From NCBI RefSeq assembly GCF_937906905.1, contig NZ_CALERY010000022.1, forward strand, positions 1 through 64,000: a DNA stretch of 64,000 bases, written 5' to 3'. The DNA is from an uncultured Helicobacter sp. (lineage in GTDB: Bacteria; Campylobacterota; Campylobacteria; Campylobacterales; Helicobacteraceae). Positions 31,839-41,027 of this stretch are shown here, piece after piece. The notes beneath the pieces are model-generated. The model was not told where the DNA came from. It searched no databases and worked only from the letters and a program-made list of their open reading frames with translations. A program made the translations under genes and the position numbers. The stretch's first letter is position 1. The number at the start of each line of letters is the position of its first letter.

Positions 31839-33014
31839 CTATGCCCTGAAATGCGTAGCCATGAAGCGAGCGAGCCGCTCTATACCCGCCAGAATCTGCT
31901 GTGTCGAGCATGCAAAGCTAAAGCGCACATAGCCCTCCATGCCAAACGCACTTCCAGGCACCAGTGCCACACCCTCTTTCTCCAAAAGCTGCTTGCAAAA
32001 CTCCATAGAATCAAGCCCATCACCAATGCGGATAAAGAGATAAAATGCGCCCTGTGGGGCAAGCACGCTTAGACCATTTATGGCATTGATTTGCTCCACA
32101 GCGATATTTCTGCGCTCAAGAAATGCCTGGCGCATGGACTCTATCTGTGCATCAACCTTGCCCTCTAGCGCGATGATAGAAGCTTTTTGCGTGATAGAGT
32201 TGATATTGGAAGTGCATTGGGATTGGAGATTGGTCATAAGTTTGATGAGTTTGCTATCTGCGCATGCACAATACCCCATACGCCAGCCTGTCATCGCCAC
32301 AGATTTACTAAGACCATTTATCGTAATAGTGCGCCTAAACATATCCTCGCTCACCGAGCCTGCTGAGACAAACTCCCCGTCATATACAAGCTTTTCATAC
32401 ATTTCATCTGCGATTACTGCAATATTAGTGTCCTGAAGCACGCTAGCAAGCGCCTCGAGCTCGGCTCGATCATATACCATGCCTGTGGGATTTGAAGGAG
32501 TAGTAAGCACAAGGGCTTTTGTCCTGGGGGTGATATGCTCATGCAACATCGCAGGGGTGATTTTGAAACTAGATTCTGGGCTTGTCTGGATAAAAACATT
32601 GCGCCCACCGCTATAGGTAACAAGCTCTGGATAAGTAACCCAATATGGCGATGGTATCAGCACTTCATCGCCTTCGTCAATGAGCGCTTGAAACACATTA
32701 AAAAGCGATTGCTTCGCACCATTGCTGACTAGAATCTGGGCTTCCTCATAGTGAAGATTATTTTCGCGTTTAAGCTTGCTGGCAATTGCTTGTTTGAGAT
32801 CGGGGATACCCGCAACAGGCGTATATTTAGTAAATCCAGAATCTAGCGCGTCTTTAGCAGCTTGCTTAATAAGCTCTGGTGTGTCAAAATCAGGCTCACC
32901 AGCTGAGAAGCTCAAGATATCGCGTCCCTGGGATTTTAGCGTAGCAGCGAGCGTAGAGATAGCAATCGTAGCGGATTCATTGAGATTGCGAATGCGATTT
33001 GAATACAAAAACAT
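31839..33014 (-). CDS. aspB: Class I aspartate aminotransferase
   Basis: A PLP-dependent transaminase, fold type I, subgroup I-gamma. Visible are the N-terminal SFSAGEPDFDTP, Asn175 in TTPSNPTGMVY, DEMYEKLVYDGE, the PLP lysine at 237 in NGLSKSVAMTGWRMGY, and the C-terminal substrate Arg in YVRFSFA. The 391-aa length is normal and there is no insert. AAGGAGCAACT precedes the ATG. It heads the aspB-mnmG-dapE transcript. Substrate preference beyond aspartate/oxoglutarate cannot be told from sequence. Confidence 0.93.
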   Translation of the reverse strand: MFLYSNRIRNLNESATIAISTLAATLKSQGRDILSFSAGEPDFDTPELIKQAAKDALDSGFTKYTPVAGIPDLKQAIASKLKRENNLHYEEAQILVSNGAKQSLFNVFQALIDEGDEVLIPSPYWVTYPELVTYSGGRNVFIQTSPESSFKITPAMLHEHITPRTKALVLTTPSNPTGMVYDRAELEALASVLQDTNIAVIADEMYEKLVYDGEFVSAGSVSEDMFRRTITINGLSKSVAMTGWRMGYCACADSKLIKLMTNLQSQCTSNINSITQKASIIALEGKVDAQIESMRQAFLERRNIAVEQINAINGLSVLAPQGAFYLFIRIGDGLDSMEFCKQLLEKEGVALVPGSAFGMEGYVRFSFACSTQQILAGIERLARFMATHFRA

Positions 33015-33058
33015 AGTTGCTCCTTAATTAGTGATTGGGCTTCAAAGCTTGATCGGCT

Positions 33059-33064
33059 ATTGTA
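33059..33064 (-). promoter_or_regulatory. Predicted aspB promoter (-10)
   Basis: Minus strand TGCTACAAT, an extended -10 with one mismatch; leader about 37 nt. Confidence 0.5.
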
Positions 33065-33204
33065 GCAGATTCTACATACTTAGGGTTTGGTCAGCAGATT
33101 TGATAGATTGCTTAAAAATTTCTAAGATTTTTCACAATCCTTTCGATGTTTTCGTAAATTTTAAACCTCTATCAAAGCCTCTCCTAGAAAATCCACTTGA
33201 TTCC

Positions 33205-33798
33205 TTAAAGCACTTCAATGTGTGTGAGAATCCTAACCCCTAGCCGCGCGCATACCTGAGATACTTTTGGGGAGAGATTAAGCGCTAGGCTATCTTTTTT
33301 GTTTATATAAGCGTGGATTTTTAGCACGATAAAGGCATTATGCACTTCGCGCAAATGCTCTAGAATCTTTTGTTTGTGGTCAATGCGCTCAACAAAGCGC
33401 TCACACTCTCTACGGAATGTGGTTGGGGCTATTTTTTTGGAGTGGATTTTGTAAAATGCTTTTGGCTCATCTTTTAGCTCTTTTGTAAAATCCCTGGGAG
33501 ATCCTGCGGTGCATAATTCTTTGAGTGAAGAGTCTGGATCTGGCGCTAAGTCTATGGTCTGGGCAGCTTGTGCTGCATCTGCCTGCTGTTTCATAGAAGC
33601 TTGAGCCAGATTCTCGCAAGCTTTAAGGTATTGCTCTAGCTCCGCACGCCAGTTGCCATAGCTTAAATTGAGCACTTCTTTGGCGCTTTTATGCTTGTAA
33701 ATTGTGGGGCGCAAACCAAGCTTCTCATACACATCAATGGGAGAAAAATCCTCCATATATAATTCCAAACCGATAATGCAATACGAGCGTTTGTGCAT
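33205..33798 (-). CDS. Conserved-looking hypothetical protein
   Basis: Not recognised. 197 aa, soluble, mostly charged helices: FSPIDVYEKLGLRP near the start, a central Ala/Gln/Asp-rich linker (about 70-100), then RRECERFVERIDHKQKILEHL and VHNAFIVLKIHAYI. There are no membrane segments or known catalytic motif. The ATG at 33798 has GGAG eight bases upstream; a second ATG at 33756 (MEDFSPIDV) is possible. It lies 209 nt downstream of cheW on the same strand, with no clear promoter seen between them. Confidence 0.6.
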   Translation of the reverse strand: MHKRSYCIIGLELYMEDFSPIDVYEKLGLRPTIYKHKSAKEVLNLSYGNWRAELEQYLKACENLAQASMKQQADAAQAAQTIDLAPDPDSSLKELCTAGSPRDFTKELKDEPKAFYKIHSKKIAPTTFRRECERFVERIDHKQKILEHLREVHNAFIVLKIHAYINKKDSLALNLSPKVSQVCARLGVRILTHIEVL

Positions 33799-34007
33799 GA
33801 AACAATCTCCAAAGCCAACCGAGATACTTCAATAAACCTGCCAAACTTTAAACAATTTCAAACAATAGCAAGCTCACAAAATAGATAACAGATAGGCGTT
33901 CAAAACTACATTGATGAATGTTATAAAATCTAGGTGCCCAAAATCTAAAAGCATATACCAAATCCAATGCACATCTCACATGGGATTCTAAGCTGCTCAA
34001 GAAGCGA

Positions 34008-34526
34008 CTAGAAATCTCGCTTCAACAAGACATCGATTTTTAGAATAGTGATTAGATGATCTTCCCTTTTGCCCACACCATCAATCATTCCAGCTTGGTT
34101 ACTCGCGAGTGTTTCAGGGACTGGGTCGATACTAGAGCCTGGCAATGTAATTGCAGCAGTGAGCTTATCAATCACGAATCCTGCGATTTCGTCATTTTGA
34201 TGCACAATAAGATAGCGCGTATCTTTATCTTGTTTGATGGCAGGTAGCCCGAACTTCAAACGCAAGTTAATAAGTGGATAAACATTTCCACGCATGTTAA
34301 ACACACCTAGCACATAGGGGGGTGTGCCTGGGACTCTTGTAAATTCTGTGGGTTTTACGATTTCCTTGACATTGAGAATCGGCACAGCAAATTCCTCATT
34401 CCCTACGACAAATCCAATCACCTGCAAGATATTTTCAGGCTCATCTTGCATTTCACCAATACCGCGATTTAGCCCACTGGCATGCATTTTTTGCTGTTCG
34501 AAGATATTTTTGATTTGATCAGACAT
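34008..34526 (-). CDS. cheW: Chemotaxis coupling protein CheW
   Basis: Couples chemoreceptors to CheA at the cell pole. A single CheW domain: IGFVVGNEEFAVPILNVKEIV, then TRVPGTPPYVLGVFNMRGNVYPLINL, then IAGFVIDKLTAAITL. There is an N-terminal extension of about 30 residues. It begins one base after the cheA stop and is translated with it. The length and motif order are normal. Confidence 0.97.
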   Translation of the reverse strand: MSDQIKNIFEQQKMHASGLNRGIGEMQDEPENILQVIGFVVGNEEFAVPILNVKEIVKPTEFTRVPGTPPYVLGVFNMRGNVYPLINLRLKFGLPAIKQDKDTRYLIVHQNDEIAGFVIDKLTAAITLPGSSIDPVPETLASNQAGMIDGVGKREDHLITILKIDVLLKRDF

Positions 34527-34527
34527 C

Positions 34528-36906
34528 TTATTCTCCAGTCATAAGATTGATGTTGCGCTTAACAACATTCACTAGATACTCTGGCGTATAGGGCTTGGTG
34601 ATATATTCCGTCATCCCGGATTCTACGCCGCGCATTCTATCTGTCTTGCTTGTCCTACTGGTAACAGCGATAAGTGGAAGATTTTTAAATTTATTATACT
34701 TGCGCACTTCCGCGGCAAATGTATAGCCGTCCATTTTAGGCATTTCAATATCTACTAGCACTGCGTCCAGAGGCTTATCGCTGTTTTTTACTATCTCAAG
34801 TCCTTCTACTCCATTGCTCGCCTCCAGCACGGTAACCCCAAGTGTTTTGAGACATTTTTTCATAATAGCTCTGTCAGTGTTGCTATCATCGATTGCTAGC
34901 ACGATATAATCCGCTGGCGAAGATTTAGCCTTAGAGCTTTGTGCTTCCTCCATGACCGCGTTAATACTGACTTTGACTTCTTTTGCCATTTCCATCATCG
35001 CTGCAACATCTACGATGAGCGTAATTTTTCCATCACCACGCACTGTCGCTCCAGCGATACCACGCGTGCTCTTTAAGTAATAGCCAAGTGATTTAATAAC
35101 CACTTCCTCTTGCCCAATAAGATAATCCACAATCACGCCGATTTTCTGCTCTGCAAGCGCAATAATGACGACATACACTTCGCTTGCAGTCTCGAGCACA
35201 GAATCTACCCCAAAAATATCCGCAAGTCGCACAAGCGATAGCACTTCATCGCGCAGACGCAAGACTGACTTTCCATCCACGCTATAAATTTCATCTTGCC
35301 CGATGCGCACGGTTTCAATAACAGATGAAAGCGGGATTGCATAATACTCTTCTTGCGCTCCAACAAGCAATGCCTGGATAATCGCAAGAGTGAGTGGGAT
35401 TTTGAGCTTAAATGTCGTGCCTACACCTTTTTCAGAATCTATCTCAATAATCCCATTGAGCTTTTCGACATTAGTTTTAACAACATCCATTCCCACGCCA
35501 CGCCCAGAGACATTAGAAATCGTCTTGGCAGTAGAGAATCCGGGCTTAAAGATAATCCCAAATGCTTCCTTATCTGTCATAGAGTCGGCTTCTTTTTCGG
35601 ATATCAAACCTTTTTCAATGGCTTTAAGTTTTAGCATTTCTGCATCGAGCCCCTTACCATCATCGGTGATTTCGATGACGATATGATTGCCCTCATTGTA
35701 AGCCTTAAGATCCACACGCCCAATCTCTGGCTTACCTAGAGCCTTTCTATCTTCCGGAGACTCCACACCATGATCACAAGAGTTACGGATAATATGGATA
35801 AGCGGATCGCCAATTTCCTCGACGATTGATTTGTCAAGCTCTGTCTCCTCCCCTGTGATGACAAGATCTATACTCTTCTTAAGCTCGCGGGATAGGTCGC
35901 GCACCATGCGCGGAAATTTATTAAACACTTTGCCCACAGGCTGCATTCTTGTTTTCATGACAGCTAGCTGGAGATCTGTCGTAACACTTGAGATTGAAGA
36001 AACGACCTGGTTAAGCTCTTCTAGGAATTTCTCGCCATCATAGCGCTCTTCGACATCGCCATAGATTTTGATAAGGCGGTTTTTACCAAGCACGAGCTCC
36101 CCAATAAGGTTCATGAGATTATCAAGCCTGCGAACATCAACACGCACGGTTTGCTCTACGCTTGTGGCGACTTTACCCTCGTCTTTGGCACCAGTCTTAG
36201 ACTCTGCCTTAGCAGCAGGCTTAGGAGCGGAGGTAGCAGGCGCAGCAGCTGCTTTATCGTCAGTAGGGGCTTTTGGCGCTTGGATATCACTGACTTGACC
36301 ACTCGCTTTTTTTTGTGCGCGCATTTGCTTATCGGCTTCTTGGCGCTTTTGTAGAAGACGCTCAATCTCTGCATCAACTTCATCAGAACTCATGCTCGAG
36401 TAGTCTTTCTCTGGCTCATCGGCAAGCGGATTATCGCCTGCTGGAGCTGGAGTAGTAGCAGGCGCTTCTTTGGGGGCTGGAGCAGATTCTGCAGCAGGCG
36501 AAGCGCCACCAGCTGTGCCCTGAGAGATAGCTTGCAATTTTGTTACCGCATCGCTAATATCAATTCCACTGCCTGCATCTGTGCCAGAATCTCGAATCGC
36601 CTGCAATAGTGCTTTCATTAAGTCAATTGAGAGCAAAACCACATCCATGACATCGGGTGTGATTTTTAGCTCGTCACGGCGCGCTTTATTGAGCACATCT
36701 TCCATATTATGCGTTAGACTAGTAAGAATGTCAAAATTCAAAAACGAGCTTGATCCCTTAATCGTATGCGCAACACGGAATATGCGATTAAGCAACTCTA
36801 GATCCTCGGGGTTGCTTTCAAGCTCGACTAAATCTTGGTCGAGCTGATCGACCATTTCAAAGGCTTCGATTAAAAAGTCTTCCATTATCTCTTGCATATC
36901 GTCCAT
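34528..36906 (-). CDS. cheA: Chemotaxis histidine kinase CheA with C-terminal receiver domain
   Basis: The central chemotaxis kinase, in the fused CheA-receiver form typical of Helicobacter and Campylobacter. P1 carries the phosphorylated His47 in VAHTIKGSSSFL. A Pro/Ala-rich linker (about 130-245) replaces a clear P2. P3 is VDVRRLDNLMNLIGELVLGK. P4 contains NSCDHGVESP, DDGKGLD, GFSTAKTISNVSGRGVGMDV and GTTFKLKIPL. P5 is the CheW-like domain. The receiver (about 665-792) has AIDDSNTDRAI, the phosphoacceptor Asp in VLVDIEMPKMDGY, and the Lys in ITKPYTPE. It sits between cheV and cheW. Confidence 0.98.
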   Translation of the reverse strand: MDDMQEIMEDFLIEAFEMVDQLDQDLVELESNPEDLELLNRIFRVAHTIKGSSSFLNFDILTSLTHNMEDVLNKARRDELKITPDVMDVVLLSIDLMKALLQAIRDSGTDAGSGIDISDAVTKLQAISQGTAGGASPAAESAPAPKEAPATTPAPAGDNPLADEPEKDYSSMSSDEVDAEIERLLQKRQEADKQMRAQKKASGQVSDIQAPKAPTDDKAAAAPATSAPKPAAKAESKTGAKDEGKVATSVEQTVRVDVRRLDNLMNLIGELVLGKNRLIKIYGDVEERYDGEKFLEELNQVVSSISSVTTDLQLAVMKTRMQPVGKVFNKFPRMVRDLSRELKKSIDLVITGEETELDKSIVEEIGDPLIHIIRNSCDHGVESPEDRKALGKPEIGRVDLKAYNEGNHIVIEITDDGKGLDAEMLKLKAIEKGLISEKEADSMTDKEAFGIIFKPGFSTAKTISNVSGRGVGMDVVKTNVEKLNGIIEIDSEKGVGTTFKLKIPLTLAIIQALLVGAQEEYYAIPLSSVIETVRIGQDEIYSVDGKSVLRLRDEVLSLVRLADIFGVDSVLETASEVYVVIIALAEQKIGVIVDYLIGQEEVVIKSLGYYLKSTRGIAGATVRGDGKITLIVDVAAMMEMAKEVKVSINAVMEEAQSSKAKSSPADYIVLAIDDSNTDRAIMKKCLKTLGVTVLEASNGVEGLEIVKNSDKPLDAVLVDIEMPKMDGYTFAAEVRKYNKFKNLPLIAVTSRTSKTDRMRGVESGMTEYITKPYTPEYLVNVVKRNINLMTGE

Positions 36907-36939
36907 ACTACACTACCTCTTCGTCGTTAATTTGCGGTT

Positions 36940-36958
36940 ATTCTACCAAATTTTTTTT
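36940..36958 (-). promoter_or_regulatory. Possible internal cheA promoter with T8/A8 tract
   Basis: Minus strand reads an A8 run followed by TTTGGTAGAAT. TAGAAT fits a -10 with one mismatch and an extended TGN. The run of eight (36951-36958) lies where spacer length would matter. Predicted leader about 27 nt. Confidence 0.35.
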
Positions 36959-36963
36959 CAACT

Positions 36964-37911
36964 TCACACAGAAGTTAGTAGTTTTTTGACCTCTTGATAG
37001 AAAATATTAGGGTCAAACTTCACAATATATCCATCACCACCAGCTTTTTTGCCTTTTTCCATGCTGTTTGGATCGCAGATTGATGAGTTGAACACCAGCG
37101 GAATCCGCGAAAATCTAGGATCATTTTTGATTTCATTTGCAAAGTGAAATCCATCAATCTTTGGCATTTCTACATCTGAAACGATGATTTTAAGATACTC
37201 GGGTAGTCGATCACCATACTGCTGAAACAGCCCCTCAATCTTTTCTTTGCCCTCCTCGCCATCAATAGCCTCTACGACCTCAAACCCCATTGCTACGAGG
37301 TTTTTCACCACGCGTTTGCGGGCTATAGAGCTATCCTCTAGCACAAGTGCCAATCCATTGAAACGCTCCTGCTCCTCGACAATCGTAATAATATCATCTG
37401 CCTTTTTCTCATAGAAATTTAGCTCATCGATAATGCTCTCTAGGTCAAGGATCAGCAGCGTGCGCCCATCTTCTATACGCGTGGTGCCCGTGATTTTCCC
37501 ACGCTCAATCGTGCTAGATGAGCTAAACTGCGCGGATTCTACCTGCTTCCAGCTCACACGGCGGATACGCTTGACTTCATCGACCACAAAGCCAATTTGG
37601 ACATTGTTAAACTCCGAAATAATAATTTTGTGCTTGCGTGGAGTATCGTCGGCTTTGATATTAAGCCACTTGGAGAGATCCACGAGCGGGATAATCGTCC
37701 CGCGCAAGTCAAAAAGCCCTAGCACATAATCAGGGCTTGCCGGTATATCAAACAGCTCATCTGGCTGCTCGATGATACTCTGCACTTTTACCACATTGAC
37801 ACCATAAATCCCCTCATACACCTCACCTTCGCGAAGCTCAAAAATCCTAAAATCTATAAGTGCAATCTCGTTAAACCCCTCAATCTGTGCGTCCAAAATA
37901 TTTCCTGCCAT
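36964..37911 (-). CDS. cheV: Chemotaxis protein CheV (CheW-receiver fusion)
   Basis: An adaptor with an N-terminal CheW domain (GIYGVNVVKVQSIIEQPD; SPDYVLGLFDLRGTIIPLVDL) and a C-terminal receiver: ALVLEDSSIARKRVV with the acidic residues, the phosphoacceptor Asp in IIVSDVEMPKIDGFHF, and the Lys near the end in YIVKFDPN. It may act as a receptor coupler or phosphate sink. The start is the ATG at 37911 with GGGGAG upstream, rather than the GTG at 37923. It is first of cheV-cheA-cheW, with a promoter overlapping the end of the previous gene. Confidence 0.96.
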   Translation of the reverse strand: MAGNILDAQIEGFNEIALIDFRIFELREGEVYEGIYGVNVVKVQSIIEQPDELFDIPASPDYVLGLFDLRGTIIPLVDLSKWLNIKADDTPRKHKIIISEFNNVQIGFVVDEVKRIRRVSWKQVESAQFSSSSTIERGKITGTTRIEDGRTLLILDLESIIDELNFYEKKADDIITIVEEQERFNGLALVLEDSSIARKRVVKNLVAMGFEVVEAIDGEEGKEKIEGLFQQYGDRLPEYLKIIVSDVEMPKIDGFHFANEIKNDPRFSRIPLVFNSSICDPNSMEKGKKAGGDGYIVKFDPNIFYQEVKKLLTSV

Positions 37912-37955
37912 ATTTCTCCCCACTGCTAAACTTCATTCATCTTATACATATCGGC

Positions 37956-37961
37956 ATTATA
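37956..37961 (-). promoter_or_regulatory. Predicted cheV-cheA-cheW promoter (-10)
   Basis: Minus strand GTCTTATAATGCC, a perfect TATAAT. It overlaps the last codons of the metallophosphoesterase gene; leader about 38 nt. Confidence 0.55.
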
Positions 37962-39066
37962 AGACAAGAATTCTTTTATCACAATAAAAAGAAGGGAGAG
38001 CGAAATACTCTCCACACGCGCCCTGCTCCATGCCTTGTGGCGTATATTTCCCCACATGCCCGATATGAAAATGCCCCTCTATCACTCCTTGCACCTCCCG
38101 CACCCATTGCGCGCCCAATATCACACCAGAATCTACTACCATAGAATCTAGTTTGCCAGATTTTACGCATGTAGCATATTGCTCCATACGCCCTTGCATA
38201 AACTTCGCAAACTCCTTAGAATCTAGCTCAAGCGCTCGTATCCTTTTGGCATTCACGCGCCGCTGGGCGAGACGATACAAGACCCCAAAGCTCAAATTAT
38301 TAAGCAGTTTTAGCACACTTAGTGTCAATGGCGCACTTATGGAGCGGATATATGCTTCATAGATTCTGCTGATAAACAAATCTCCATGAGCAAGCATGAT
38401 CCACTTTCTCTGCCCCTCTCCACCACACTCCCTCTCCCCTACGCTCTCTCCCTCTCTCCCAGGCAGCGATCGCGCACATAGCAGAGGCTGCAAGCAGCGT
38501 GGATATATTTTCACACCCGGCATGATCCTAGAATCTAGCCCAAAGTCGTGATTCCCCTCGAGGTAGAACACTTCAGCGCATTTTGCCAATGCGTTAATAA
38601 GCGCGATAAATGCCTCATGCCCTTGTGTGCTGATATGCGGGAGAAAGAGATGTGCCACATCGCCCATGAGAAACACCTGCTTAGGAAGCTCGCTTGGCGG
38701 CTTGGCAGAAAAGTCGATGACCAAATGCGCCAGTAGTCCCAGCAGCCCATGCTCGCCTACATAGCGCAAATAGCGTGCTTGCGTAGAATCCAGCGCGCTA
38801 GATTCTAGCCTGGCTTCCTTGCTGGATTCTTGCCTAGAATCTAAAACGCTAGATTCTAGCACCAGAGAGTCTTTCAGCCCATGCTCGCCCATAGTCATGG
38901 AGCGCAGGGATTCTAGTGTGGCTTCCACGCCCTGCTCGTAGATCATCGTCTCCAGCACAGCGCCATCAGTATGGGGGATATAGTGCGCATCTGCGATAAA
39001 CACCGCTCCATCGCGCAGCGCTAGATTCTCGCCCAAATGCTCATCTCTCGCCTGCGTAAGTCCCAC
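37957..39066 (-). CDS. Calcineurin-like metallophosphoesterase (LpxH-like)
   Basis: It shows the full metallophosphoesterase signature: ADAHYIPHTDG (metal Asp and His near residues 25-27), MGDVAHLFLPH, EGNHDFG, MLAHGDLF and EGHFHIGH. The GD-helix and motif spacing resemble LpxH, which cleaves UDP-diacylglucosamine in lipid A synthesis, but the protein is longer (369 aa) and has a Leu/Ser-rich word-encoded insert at about 65-95 and a Gly/Glu/Arg-rich loop near 205-220. LpxH function is plausible but not proven by sequence. It lies 9 nt after the FadL-type porin gene. Confidence 0.8.
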   Translation of the reverse strand: MGLTQARDEHLGENLALRDGAVFIADAHYIPHTDGAVLETMIYEQGVEATLESLRSMTMGEHGLKDSLVLESSVLDSRQESSKEARLESSALDSTQARYLRYVGEHGLLGLLAHLVIDFSAKPPSELPKQVFLMGDVAHLFLPHISTQGHEAFIALINALAKCAEVFYLEGNHDFGLDSRIMPGVKIYPRCLQPLLCARSLPGREGESVGERECGGEGQRKWIMLAHGDLFISRIYEAYIRSISAPLTLSVLKLLNNLSFGVLYRLAQRRVNAKRIRALELDSKEFAKFMQGRMEQYATCVKSGKLDSMVVDSGVILGAQWVREVQGVIEGHFHIGHVGKYTPQGMEQGACGEYFALPSFYCDKRILVL

Positions 39067-39075
39067 AAGCCAGCC

Positions 39076-40845
39076 CTACCACCGATAGCCTAGTGAAGCG
39101 GTATAGATAAAGAGCCCGCCAAGTCCGCCAGAGTGATAGAGCGAGCTCATACTCTGCTTATAAGTCCAGCTTCCAGCTAGCCCTAGATCAAAGCCCCTTA
39201 GATTGATTTTCGCCCCACAGCCTAGCATAAAGCCATCAGAATCCGGTATGCCAATTTTATCCTGCGCGCTTGGGGCGGCGTCATAGGCAGCGGACGCCAT
39301 AAGGCGCACAAATGGCGTCTTATAAGTCGCACCTATGCGGAAAGTATTGGTATCGCGCCAGCCAGCCCCCATATTGCTCACCACATTAAAATCCGCGAGA
39401 CGCACCATATTTTTAAGCGTTTCTGGAGGAAAGACTTGAGGCAGCGCGACAAGCCCGCTTAAGGGCTGATACTTGGCATTATCAAAATCTGGCGAGACAT
39501 TAAACTTAAACCCACGACTCCAAAATGTCCGCTCATACACACCCTCTAAGCGCAAGCGTTTGTCAAAAAACTCGTGCGCATACGCGAGCGTCAAAATCTC
39601 TGGCATTTGCACGGCGATATTGAGATCTGCTATGGTAAGCACATTGCCCATAGCACCGCCGACATAGGTGGTCGCTTCGACCTTGCCTTTCATATCAAAC
39701 TTGACAGGGGAGTTATACACTACACTTGCCATACCATTATCAAATACACGCAGTGAAGCAGAGAGGCGATAGCCTGTGGCAAGGTCCTTGCCCTCGCTTT
39801 TTTGATAGACTTTAGAAGTGCCATAGAGGTTTGTTTTCTCACCCTTCACACCGCCCATAAGCGCACCCCAATTGACGCACTCTATTCCGTTCGTATTGCA
39901 GTTTTCCTTACGAAGACTCACGCCAAACAACTTGGCAAATTCTTCAATGACTTTATTGCTCAAAAGCTCGCCAACATTACCATTTTTAATAGATTCTGGG
40001 ATAAGCGCTTCAATCGCTTCTGGGTGATTGGCGAGATCCTTTATCTGTCCGCTATCAAGCTGGATCCCGTCGCCATCCTTATCAAGCGGGACATACACGA
40101 CATTATTAAAGCTGCCCATCGCATACATCACGCGGTAGCCAAAGCCAAAGGATAGGCGATCATTGATTGTCCAAGATACACTAGGGCTAGCCTCTACCAT
40201 CATGATAAACACATCTTGTAAGAACTCCCCGCCTTTCCCTGCCCACTGCATAGCTAGCCCAGAGCTAGCTACAAAGCTCCCGCCAAAGGTGATGCCGTGC
40301 ATCGTGCGCGATTTATAAAACATCTTTGGCACTGCTAGGGCGGTATCACCGGTGCCACCGGTAATGATTTGAGAGTCTGGGGTGGAATGCTCTAGGATAA
40401 TGGGCTTTTTCAAATCCGCAAGCTCTGGCAAAATCCCTGTAACCAACTTCCCAAGCGTAGTGTTCGGGTCAAGCATTTGATCAAGCGTGCTACCAGCACC
40501 AAAATCTAGCTTGGTTTTTGAATACAGCCCTTGATTTGTCGTGGCGACATCGAAGTTAAAGCCCGGGATATTGATAAGACTTGTGGCTAGCTCAAACTCG
40601 CTTTTATTCTCCCCCCAGTCGTTGCTAAAGCCCATATTCGCAGGGTTGTAGTAGCTCGCATCTGCTCCGCGCGCGCCTGCGATATACGCAGAGCTAAGGG
40701 CGGTGGCATTTAGGCTTTGCTCTTGGATTTTAAAGCCATTGGCACCTGCTTGAGTGGCGAGCGTCAAAAAAGCCAGCACATAGAAAGCACCCCGAGAGTA
40801 AAAACGCCAGAAGCACAGAGATTGAGAAACGCATTTTCCTATCAT
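39076..40845 (-). CDS. FadL/TodX-family outer-membrane porin
   Basis: FadL-type beta barrels take up hydrophobic compounds across the outer membrane. After a signal peptide (YVLAFLTLATQAGA), the mature start GFKIQEQSLNATALSSAYIA and DASYYNPANMGF is the family hallmark: the N-terminal hatch and NPAxM motif. The rest is alternating beta-strand sequence, ending ...LFIYTASLGYRW with a terminal aromatic residue for BAM recognition. 589 aa is long for FadL; the extracellular loops account for this (for example, the DKDGDGIQLDSGQIKDL region). A GTG at 40851 is an alternative start. The substrate is unknown. Confidence 0.9.
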   Translation of the reverse strand: MIGKCVSQSLCFWRFYSRGAFYVLAFLTLATQAGANGFKIQEQSLNATALSSAYIAGARGADASYYNPANMGFSNDWGENKSEFELATSLINIPGFNFDVATTNQGLYSKTKLDFGAGSTLDQMLDPNTTLGKLVTGILPELADLKKPIILEHSTPDSQIITGGTGDTALAVPKMFYKSRTMHGITFGGSFVASSGLAMQWAGKGGEFLQDVFIMMVEASPSVSWTINDRLSFGFGYRVMYAMGSFNNVVYVPLDKDGDGIQLDSGQIKDLANHPEAIEALIPESIKNGNVGELLSNKVIEEFAKLFGVSLRKENCNTNGIECVNWGALMGGVKGEKTNLYGTSKVYQKSEGKDLATGYRLSASLRVFDNGMASVVYNSPVKFDMKGKVEATTYVGGAMGNVLTIADLNIAVQMPEILTLAYAHEFFDKRLRLEGVYERTFWSRGFKFNVSPDFDNAKYQPLSGLVALPQVFPPETLKNMVRLADFNVVSNMGAGWRDTNTFRIGATYKTPFVRLMASAAYDAAPSAQDKIGIPDSDGFMLGCGAKINLRGFDLGLAGSWTYKQSMSSLYHSGGLGGLFIYTASLGYRW

Positions 40846-40906
40846 AAACACACTGCCCCATGTAGCAAATAGCCAGAATCTAGCGCAATAGTGCGATGAG
40901 CAGAAG

Positions 40907-40925
40907 TAGATTCTGCTAGAATCTA
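40907..40925. repeat. Word palindrome TAGATTCT-GCT-AGAATCTA
   Basis: A perfect 8-bp inverted repeat with a 3-nt loop, made from two facing copies of the genome-wide word, upstream of the FadL-type gene. A second palindrome, GCTAGATTCTAGC, lies at 40974-40986. Confidence 0.8.
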
Positions 40926-41027
40926 AGCAAATCCCGCTCCTTACACATTCAAACGACCAAATGCGAGCGCGAAGCTAGATTCTAGCAAGAGAAGTTTAAC
41001 AATTAGAAAAGCCCAGAAGCAAGCCTC

